Source: Deltaproteobacteria bacterium
Lineage (GTDB): Bacteria > Desulfobacterota > Syntrophobacteria > BM002
Length of the DNA: 14,723 nt
Direction: 5' to 3'
Assembly: GCA_017861095.1 (NCBI GenBank)
Contig: JAGFXI010000014.1
Coordinates: 1-14,723 of the forward strand
Below the pieces are notes generated by a model that did not search any database, was not told where the DNA came from, and saw only the letters and a program-made list of their open reading frames with translations. Positions 7,191 to 12,994 of the stretch are shown here, piece by piece. A program made the translations under genes and the position numbers. The stretch's first letter is position 1, and every line of letters begins with the position of its first letter.

Positions 7191-8588
7191 TCATAATCCA
7201 AGATCAAGCTTGTGGATCGAGCGGCCCCTCACGTCCTCACCCGCCTCCCAGACCGCCTCGGCCAGGGTCGGATGGGCGTGGATGGTTCGGCCGAGCTCAT
7301 CGAGGGTCACCCCGCGGTTCACCGCCAGCGTGCACTCGGCAAGGAGGGTACTCGCATCGGGTCCGATGATGTGCATGCCGATGATCCGCTCACTCTCCCG
7401 CTCGGCGATGACCTTCACGAAGCCGTCGATCTCGCCGATGGCCTGGGCCTTGCCCAGGGCGCGAAACGGGAAAACTCCCTCACGGCAGGCCACGCCCCGC
7501 CGCTCACATTCCTGGCTGGTGAGACCAACGGTTGCGATCTCCGGGCTGGTGAAAATTGCCTCCGGCACCGCGTGCTCGACGACGGCGGCACTCCTGTTGC
7601 CGAGGGCGTACTCCACGGCGACGAGACCCTGATGTGAGGCATAGTGGGCCAGGAGGTGCCGCCCCGTCACATCACCGATGGCGTAGACCCCGAGCACGTT
7701 CGTTTGGCAGTGCTCGTCCACCTGGATGGAGCCCTGCTCTAGGTGGAGGCCGATTGTCTCGAAGCCGAGCCCTGCCGAAGCAGGCACCCGCCCCACGGTC
7801 ACCAGGACCATTTCGGTCTCCACCTTCGTCCCTGACTGAAGCGTCAGCTCTACCCCGTGATCCGTATGCGCGGCAGTCACGGGAGGGTCGCCGAAGTGGA
7901 GCCGGAAGCGGCGCTTCTTGAGGGCACGGACAAGCTCTCTCGTCAGGTCCCGATCCAGACCCTTGATCGGCTCCTTGCTTCGCTTGCTCATGTGGATCTC
8001 GCTCCCGAGAGCACCGAAAACGAGGGCGAACTCGCAGCCCGACACACCACCACCAACGATGAACAGGTTCTTCGGGATCCGCCTCAACTCGAGGATGCTC
8101 CGGGTGTTGAAGACCCTCTCATGGTCCCACGGCAGGATGGCCAGGGCCATGGGTTCCGAGCCGGTGGCGATGATGAGATGTCGCCCCCGGACACGTTCTT
8201 TTCCCCCCTCTCGGGTAACGACGTGGACCTCGCCCGGCTCCTTGACCACGCCGGTACCGAAGATCAAGTTGACCTTGTGCCTCCAGAAGAGCCGCTCTAC
8301 CCCCTGGCGAAGGTCGGTCACAATTTGCTGATTGCGAGCTACGATCCTGTCGAGATGAGCGGCGGGCTCCTTGCAACTCAAGCCGAAGGTCTCCGCCTTC
8401 CTCATTTGCTCAAAGAGTGTCGCCGACCGGTACATGGCCTTCGTGGGGATGCATCCCCAATTCAGGCAGGTGCCGCCCACATACTCCTTCTCGATGATGC
8501 ACACCTTGGCCCCGAGCTGAGCGGCCCGGATAGCGGCCACGTACCCTCCCGGCCCGGCGCCGAGGATCACAATATCGTACAGGAACAT
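7191..8588 (-). CDS. lpd: Dihydrolipoamide dehydrogenase, probably NADP(H)-linked
   Basis: This FAD flavoenzyme reoxidises dihydrolipoyl groups and passes the electrons to NAD(P)+. The 465-residue protein has the FAD-binding GAGPGG (10-15), the redox disulfide in GGTCLNWGCIPTK (C41 and C46), a second dinucleotide fold VGGGVSGCE (178-186), the FAD-contacting YAIGDVTG, and the C-terminal dyad HPTLAE (H439 and E444). Everything needed for catalysis is present. After the second fold, where NAD-dependent members carry an acidic residue (as in VTVVE), this protein reads HMSKRSKEPIKG (199-210); R203 and K209 fall where glutathione reductase has its NADP-binding arginines. NADP(H) use is therefore inferred. 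The ATG at 8588 gives the usual family length; its ribosome-binding site is not well spaced. The gcvH-like gene follows 40 bases later. A terminator separates it from the DUF362 gene upstream. Confidence 0.94.
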   Translation of the reverse strand: MFLYDIVILGAGPGGYVAAIRAAQLGAKVCIIEKEYVGGTCLNWGCIPTKAMYRSATLFEQMRKAETFGLSCKEPAAHLDRIVARNQQIVTDLRQGVERLFWRHKVNLIFGTGVVKEPGEVHVVTREGGKERVRGRHLIIATGSEPMALAILPWDHERVFNTRSILELRRIPKNLFIVGGGVSGCEFALVFGALGSEIHMSKRSKEPIKGLDRDLTRELVRALKKRRFRLHFGDPPVTAAHTDHGVELTLQSGTKVETEMVLVTVGRVPASAGLGFETIGLHLEQGSIQVDEHCQTNVLGVYAIGDVTGRHLLAHYASHQGLVAVEYALGNRSAAVVEHAVPEAIFTSPEIATVGLTSQECERRGVACREGVFPFRALGKAQAIGEIDGFVKVIAERESERIIGMHIIGPDASTLLAECTLAVNRGVTLDELGRTIHAHPTLAEAVWEAGEDVRGRSIHKLDLGL

Positions 8589-8660
8589 GGGGTCACTGCT
8601 TCCCTTCCCCCGGCAACGGGAACATTCCTCGCCGGCGATCCAAAATAAGGTACGGCTGCC

Positions 8661-8697
8661 AAAAAACCAGGGGGCGGACACCCCTCCCCGCCCCCTG
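8661..8697 (-). terminator. Intrinsic terminator after the DUF362 gene
   Basis: CAGGGGGCGG (8668-8677) and CCGCCCCCTG (8688-8697) form a perfect 10-bp GC-rich stem with a 10-base loop. Read on the minus strand it is followed by G and six Ts (complement of 8661-8666). It starts 19 bases past the DUF362 stop codon and 73 bases before lpd, so it should end or reduce transcription between them. Confidence 0.85.
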
Positions 8698-8716
8698 TGC
8701 CAGCGACACTAGTGGC

Positions 8717-9823
8717 TCAGATGTAGATTAGTTCGTAGGCCCTCGTTCCCAGCCCCACCTCCTCAGCGTAGGCGAGCTGGACGGTCCAATCGATGTGGGG
8801 ATACACTCCCCGGAACTTGTCCTCCCCCGGGCTGCGGTTGCTCTGGAGACAGCAATCGGCCACCGCCGGCAGGGCATTGACGAGATCGGCCGAGGCCTGG
8901 TCGATGGCCACCGGGTCGCGGCTCGCCAGGATGCCGATGTCGTTCACCAGCGATACATCACTGAAGCCATAACAATCGCACTGAGGGGTGACTCGGGTTA
9001 CGAAATTAAGGAAGAGGGCGTGTTTCTCCTTATTCTTCATGACCCCGACCGTATATTCCACCATCTTCTTCTGGAAGCGAGCCACATCGGAATCCCAGGC
9101 TATGGAGACCGCCTGTTGAGGGCAGACGGCGATGCACTCGCCGCAACCGATGCACTTGGTGGCGTCTTTTCTTGCCTTTGCCTTGACGAGGGTGATGGCG
9201 TCCGCCGGGCAGTGGGATACACACTCACCGCAACCGATACATTTCTTGGCATTGAACTTCGGTGAGACCTCGCAGTGCTGGGCGAGCTTCCCGCGCCGCG
9301 AGGCACAGCCCATGCCGAGGTTCTTGATGGCACCACCGAACCCCGCAAGTTCGTGCCCCTTGAAGTGGGCGGCGCCGATCATGGCGTCGGCGTGAACCAC
9401 ATCGGCACCGATATAGACCTCCTTATGAATGGGGAGATTCACCTCGACCGCCACCTCGGAGTTCCCCCTGAGCCCGTCGGCAATGGTGAGGGGAGCGCCG
9501 ACCACGGCGTAGGCGAAGCCGTTTTCGATGGCGGTTGTGAGATGATCCACACTGTTGGTCCTGCTGCCCACGTAGAGGGTGTTGGCATCGGTGAGGAACG
9601 GTTTTCCCCCGAGCTCGCGGATTCGATCCACGATCTGCCGCAGAAATGTGGGCGAGATGTAGGCCGTGTTTCCCTTCTCGCCGAAGTGGAGCTTGACGGC
9701 CACCAGGTGACGGGGGCCGAAGACCTGATCGAAGCCGACCGCATCGAGGAGCCGATTGAACTTGGCGAAGAGATTTTCGCTGAGGCTGGCGCGAAGGTTC
9801 ATGGCAAATACCTGACTGGGCAT
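8717..9823 (-). CDS. DUF362 protein with two [4Fe-4S] ferredoxin motifs
   Basis: DUF362 proteins are common in anaerobes and have no settled function; this one is likely a cytoplasmic electron-transfer or Fe-S protein. The 368-residue chain has the DUF362 fold split around a ferredoxin insert: AVKLHFGEKGNTAYISP (42-58), the family mark KGHELAGFGGAIKNLGMGC (155-173), then two CxxCxxCxxxCP motifs, CIGCGECVSHCP (C195, C198, C201, C205) and CIGCGECIAVCP (C224, C227, C230, C234), followed by the second DUF362 part with SRDPVAIDQ. Both clusters have all four ligands. A further Cys-rich spot, QCDC, lies downstream. The ATG at 9823 has GGAGG (complement of 9829-9833) five bases upstream. It has its own promoter and terminator, so it is probably a single-gene transcript. 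It is divergent from the molybdenum oxidoreductase operon. Confidence 0.92.
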   Translation of the reverse strand: MPSQVFAMNLRASLSENLFAKFNRLLDAVGFDQVFGPRHLVAVKLHFGEKGNTAYISPTFLRQIVDRIRELGGKPFLTDANTLYVGSRTNSVDHLTTAIENGFAYAVVGAPLTIADGLRGNSEVAVEVNLPIHKEVYIGADVVHADAMIGAAHFKGHELAGFGGAIKNLGMGCASRRGKLAQHCEVSPKFNAKKCIGCGECVSHCPADAITLVKAKARKDATKCIGCGECIAVCPQQAVSIAWDSDVARFQKKMVEYTVGVMKNKEKHALFLNFVTRVTPQCDCYGFSDVSLVNDIGILASRDPVAIDQASADLVNALPAVADCCLQSNRSPGEDKFRGVYPHIDWTVQLAYAEEVGLGTRAYELIYI

Positions 9824-9868
9824 GAGTTCCTCCGTGAGTGTGAACCTGCGGATGATCGGATGTCGGTC

Positions 9869-9898
9869 ACTCTAGATGGAATGAGTCACCCCTGTCAA
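9869..9898 (-). promoter_or_regulatory. Candidate sigma70-type promoter for the DUF362 gene
   Basis: On the minus strand a perfect -35 TTGACA (complement of 9893-9898) is followed after 18 bases by TAGAGT (complement of 9869-9874), four of six matches to TATAAT. Transcription would start near 9862, about 40 bases before the ATG. Confidence 0.55.
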
Positions 9899-9989
9899 GG
9901 GAAGGGCGAGGCGTTCAAGAGGCGGTATGAAGCCAAAAACTCCTTGGACCATAGTGCTCTGGCGGCACGTTTTTTCCGCTGCAGAGGGA

Positions 9990-10018
9990 TTTTCTCGCCC
10001 TAGCTCCTGTGGTATGCT
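9990..10018 (+). promoter_or_regulatory. Weak candidate promoter for the molybdenum oxidoreductase operon
   Basis: TATGCT (10013-10018) is preceded by TGG, giving an extended -10, and by TTTTCT (9990-9995) at 17-base spacing, only three of six for a -35. It would leave a leader of about 230 bases before the ATG at 10255. Other starts closer to the gene are possible. Confidence 0.3.
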
Positions 10019-10186
10019 TCGGGTCCGATATGGGCGGAGATTCGCAGCGCCTGACCGAAACCTCAGGTCTTCGATGTCTGGCCTGCCTCAAGGACTCATC
10101 CATAAAGATATTCCCAGACAGTATGGCGTATCCGGCGCAAGCGATCTCGCTGGCATCGCTCGGCCCAGTGTTCCGTTATCTCATTG

Positions 10187-10227
10187 CCAGGCGCTTCACC
10201 TGGGGTGAGAAGATAGGCGGTCGCCTA
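10187..10227 (+). promoter_or_regulatory. Two adjacent hairpins/dyads just upstream of the molybdenum operon
   Basis: CCAGG (10187-10191) pairs with CCTGG (10199-10203) over a 7-base loop, and TAGGCG (10214-10219) mirrors CGCCTA (10222-10227) around GT. The second dyad ends 16 bases before the Shine-Dalgarno sequence AGGAGG (10244-10249). They could be an operator or part of a structured mRNA leader. Confidence 0.4.
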
Positions 10228-10254
10228 CGCTGAGACGCATGTGAGGAGGACGGT

Positions 10255-12339
10255 ATGCGAAAAGAGGTCTACAGTATCTGTTTTATGTGCACCATCCGGT
10301 GCCCCATCAAGGTGACTGTAGAGAACGGCACCGTCACCTGGATCGAAGGGAATTCCCATCAGTTGAACGGCGCCCTCTGCGCCAAGGGAAGCGCCGGCAC
10401 GGCCCTGCTCTACGACAGCGAGCGGCTGCGCTATCCCTTGATCCGGGCTGGCGCCCGAGGCGAGGGGAAGTGGCGGCGCGCCACCTGGGATGAGGCCCTC
10501 GACTATACGGCGACTAGGCTCAAGGAAATCATCGGGCGCCACGGACCCCAGAGCGTCGTCTTCGGCGAGCGGCAAAACCTCAACACTCACATCAGCAAGA
10601 CCTTCATGCGCGCCATCGGCTCCCCCAACCACTTCACCCACGATGCCCTGTGCAAGGGCTCGGTGAACACGGCGTTCCGTTCCCTCACCGGGTACACCGA
10701 CGCCCAGGTGAACATGGACTTCGCCAACGCCAAACATGTGATCCTGTACGGGCGGAACTTCTTCGAGTCCCTCCAGCTGAAGCCCATCCAGGCCCTCATG
10801 GCCGCCAAGGAGAAGGGAGCGCAAATCACCTACCTCGATATCCGCTCCACCGTCACCGCCTCTCACGCGCACCGGTTCTGGATGATCAGACCCGGCACCG
10901 ACGTCGCCCTTAACTACGCTCTCATCCACGTGGTCCTCGAGGAGAACCTCTACGATGAGGCCTATGTCAACAAGTGGGTAAGCGGTCTTCCCGAACTGCG
11001 AGCCTTCGTGGAACCCTACACCCCCGAGTGGGCCGAGGAGGAGACCGGCATCCCCGCTCAGGAGATCGTCGCCCTGGCCAGGGAAGTGAGCCGCGACAAA
11101 CCTCAGGTGATCTTCAACTTCGGCTATCGCGGCGCCAGCCACACCAACGAGATCTACCTCCGGCGTTCGATCATCATCCTGAACGCCCTCATGGGAAGCA
11201 TCGAAGCCAAGGGAGGCCTCTTCTTCAACAAGGGTCCCGCTGATGCGGGATGGGGCTCATTCAGATCTCTCACCGAGCAAGAGGAGCTTCCAAAGGCGAG
11301 TGGCGAACGGTTCGACGGCGTCGGTGGGAAGAAGCTTCCCGTCTGCGATCCCGCCCACGGGGTTGCCTCCATGCTCCCCCTTGCGATCCTGAACGAAGAC
11401 CCCTACCCGATCAGAGCCGCCATCGTCAACCGCTTCGATCCTCTCCTCTCCGTCCCCGATTACAACCTAAATAAACGGGCCTTCGACCGGCTGGATCTCA
11501 TCGTCTCCATCGATGTCAACTTCAGCGAGACCGCCTGGTTTTCCGATGTCATCCTCCCTGAGTCTATTTACCTCGAGCGGGGGGACTCGCTCCAGTTGTC
11601 GAGCGGTCTGAAACCGACTCTCTTCATGAGGCGCCAGTGCGTGCCGCCCAGGTACGACACGAAACCCCAGTGGGAGATCGTGAAACGCCTTGCTGAGCGT
11701 TTGGGGGTGGGCAGGTATTTCCCCTACGAGACCATCGAAGACCTGTGGAAGTTCCAACTCCAGGACATGGACATCACGATCGGGGACTTCGATGGGAAAG
11801 GGTTCGTGAGCCTTGCAGAGAAACCAATCTTTTGGGATCGCCTGACGGGCATCAAGTTCAAGACCCCCTCCGGAAAGATCGAGCTGGTCTCGAGTTTGTT
11901 GGAAGATAATGGATTTCCTTCTTTCCCGGCCTATGAGGCGATGCCTTCCCCTCCCGAGGGCTCTTTCCGGCTCACCACGGGACGGTGCGCCGTCCACACC
12001 CACGTCTCCACTCAGAACAACCCCTACCTCAGTGAACTGGTCCCCGAGAATACCCTGTGGATCAACAGCGATGAGGCGGCAAAGCTGGGAATCACGGACG
12101 GCCAGGAGGTGGAGGTCACCTCGGATTACGGCTTCGGGAGAATCAAGGCCCATGTGACCGACTTCATCCACCCGGAGGCGGTGTTCATGCTGCACGGCTT
12201 CGGCCGGCAAGTGTCGGCAACGACACGCTGCTTCGACAAGGGGGCGAGCGATACGGCGCTCCAGGCGAATGTAACCGACATGATCGGCGGGAGCCCTGCG
12301 CTCCATCATACCTTCGTGCGCGTGAGACCTCGGCGCTAG
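10255..12339 (+). CDS. Molybdopterin oxidoreductase, catalytic subunit (PhsA/PsrA-like, cytoplasmic)
   Basis: This 694-residue protein belongs to the DMSO reductase superfamily and carries a bis-pterin molybdenum or tungsten site. The N-terminal [4Fe-4S] motif has C9, C12, C16 and C42 (ICFMCTIRC, then ALCAKG). C133 in HDALCKGSVN sits where thiosulfate, polysulfide and arsenate reductases have the Cys metal ligand. The molybdopterin domain runs to about 470 and the C-terminal cofactor-binding domain from about 575 (TTGRCAVHTHVSTQNNPYL, then WINSDEAAKLGI). There is no Tat signal before the first cluster, unlike periplasmic PhsA and PsrA, so it is likely cytoplasmic. The start at 10255 has AGGAGG (10244-10249) five bases upstream. 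Next come a four-cluster ferredoxin subunit and an FAD/NAD(P) subunit, suggesting a soluble NAD(P)H-linked reductase or dehydrogenase. The substrate is unknown; a sulfur compound, formate or another anion are options. Confidence 0.92.
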   Translation: MRKEVYSICFMCTIRCPIKVTVENGTVTWIEGNSHQLNGALCAKGSAGTALLYDSERLRYPLIRAGARGEGKWRRATWDEALDYTATRLKEIIGRHGPQSVVFGERQNLNTHISKTFMRAIGSPNHFTHDALCKGSVNTAFRSLTGYTDAQVNMDFANAKHVILYGRNFFESLQLKPIQALMAAKEKGAQITYLDIRSTVTASHAHRFWMIRPGTDVALNYALIHVVLEENLYDEAYVNKWVSGLPELRAFVEPYTPEWAEEETGIPAQEIVALAREVSRDKPQVIFNFGYRGASHTNEIYLRRSIIILNALMGSIEAKGGLFFNKGPADAGWGSFRSLTEQEELPKASGERFDGVGGKKLPVCDPAHGVASMLPLAILNEDPYPIRAAIVNRFDPLLSVPDYNLNKRAFDRLDLIVSIDVNFSETAWFSDVILPESIYLERGDSLQLSSGLKPTLFMRRQCVPPRYDTKPQWEIVKRLAERLGVGRYFPYETIEDLWKFQLQDMDITIGDFDGKGFVSLAEKPIFWDRLTGIKFKTPSGKIELVSSLLEDNGFPSFPAYEAMPSPPEGSFRLTTGRCAVHTHVSTQNNPYLSELVPENTLWINSDEAAKLGITDGQEVEVTSDYGFGRIKAHVTDFIHPEAVFMLHGFGRQVSATTRCFDKGASDTALQANVTDMIGGSPALHHTFVRVRPRR

Positions 12340-12399
12340 TCTCTACGATCGGCGCGTCTGCTTGACGAGCAAGCCCGGTCACAGTCAGGAGAAATATTC

Positions 12400-12984
12400 A
12401 TGAGCGACTACTACCTGTTCCACGATAGCGCCAAGTGTATTGGCTGTCTCTCCTGTGAGGTCCATTGCAAAACGAATAAGAAGCTTCCGATAGGGCCGCG
12501 GCTCTGCCGGGTCCTCCAGGTGGGTCCGAAGATGGTGAACAGCATTCCGAAGGTGGACTTCGTCTTTATGCCTTGCTACCACTGCGACCGGCCGTGGTGC
12601 GTGGCGGCCTGCCCCACGGGTGCCATGCAAAAGAGAGCTAAGGACGGCATTGTGTTCGTGGACGAGACCCTGTGTGTGGGTTGCAAGGCGTGCATGCGAG
12701 CGTGCCCTTGGGGCGCCCCGCAGTGGAATCCCGAGACCGGCAAGGCGGTGAAGTGCGACTACTGCATGGACAGGATCGACGCCGGGCTCAAGCCGGCGTG
12801 CGTGAGCAAATGTGTCACTCACTGCCTCCATTTCGGCGAGCCTGCGGCCATGGTCGACAGCCGGAGGGAACGCCATGCCAAGGCAATGGCGGCCATAGGC
12901 CCAGAGGTGACGTTGAGACAACCGGCACCGGTCCAGCCCCAGGCTAAGCCGCGGAAGAAACGAGCCGTAACGAAATCTGAGTGA
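12400..12984 (+). CDS. Four-cluster [4Fe-4S] ferredoxin subunit (PhsB/PsrB/DmsB-like)
   Basis: This 194-residue protein is the electron-transfer subunit typical of DMSO-reductase-type complexes. Sixteen cysteines form four clusters: C13, C16, C19, C23; C59, C62, C67, C71 (CYHCDRPWCVAACP); C92, C95, C98, C102 (CVGCKACMRACPWGAP); and C119, C122, C134, C138. No ligand is missing. There is no signal peptide, matching the cytoplasmic catalytic subunit. The tail after about residue 164 is rich in Pro and Lys and probably disordered. It starts 60 bases after the catalytic gene, with AGGAGA (12388-12393) as its ribosome-binding site. It probably bridges the molybdenum subunit and the flavin subunit encoded 10 bases downstream. 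Confidence 0.93.
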   Translation: MSDYYLFHDSAKCIGCLSCEVHCKTNKKLPIGPRLCRVLQVGPKMVNSIPKVDFVFMPCYHCDRPWCVAACPTGAMQKRAKDGIVFVDETLCVGCKACMRACPWGAPQWNPETGKAVKCDYCMDRIDAGLKPACVSKCVTHCLHFGEPAAMVDSRRERHAKAMAAIGPEVTLRQPAPVQPQAKPRKKRAVTKSE

Positions 12985-12994
12985 GGTATACCCT

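Larger units (their letters stand above)
9824..10254. other. Divergent intergenic region between DUF362 gene and molybdenum oxidoreductase operon
   Basis: No convincing gene lies in these 431 bases. A 74-codon frame from a GTG at 10009 has no ribosome-binding site and no recognisable sequence. The region holds the minus-strand promoter for the DUF362 gene at its left end, a weaker plus-strand promoter candidate near 10000, and two small hairpins near 10187-10227. It probably contains the control signals for both directions. Confidence 0.6.

Noticed and set aside
6761..8588. Glycine cleavage operon
   Set aside because: Only the H-type carrier and the dehydrogenase are present; no gcvT or gcvP lies in the window.
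7857..8648. 263-codon open frame on the + strand
   Set aside because: It lies opposite lpd, which has full motif support. It has no recognisable domain and comes from GC-rich codon structure.
9964..9979. GGCACG...GCT resembling a sigma54 promoter
   Set aside because: The GG and GC elements are 12 bases apart instead of the required 10.
9275..10003. 242-codon open frame on the + strand
   Set aside because: It lies mostly antisense to the DUF362 gene and reads as low-complexity, charged sequence with no motif.
10009..10233. Possible 74-codon gene in the divergent intergenic region
   Set aside because: It has a GTG start, no Shine-Dalgarno sequence, no motif, and overlaps the candidate leader hairpins.
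10225..11142. 305-codon open frame on the - strand
   Set aside because: It is antisense to the well-supported molybdopterin oxidoreductase and its composition is typical of a shadow frame.
11467..12309. 280-codon open frame on the - strand
   Set aside because: It is antisense to the same oxidoreductase gene and has no family resemblance.
12360..12374. GCTTG/CAAGC hairpin between the catalytic and ferredoxin subunit genes
   Set aside because: It is only 5 bp with no T-run, within a 60-base intra-operon gap; too weak to call.
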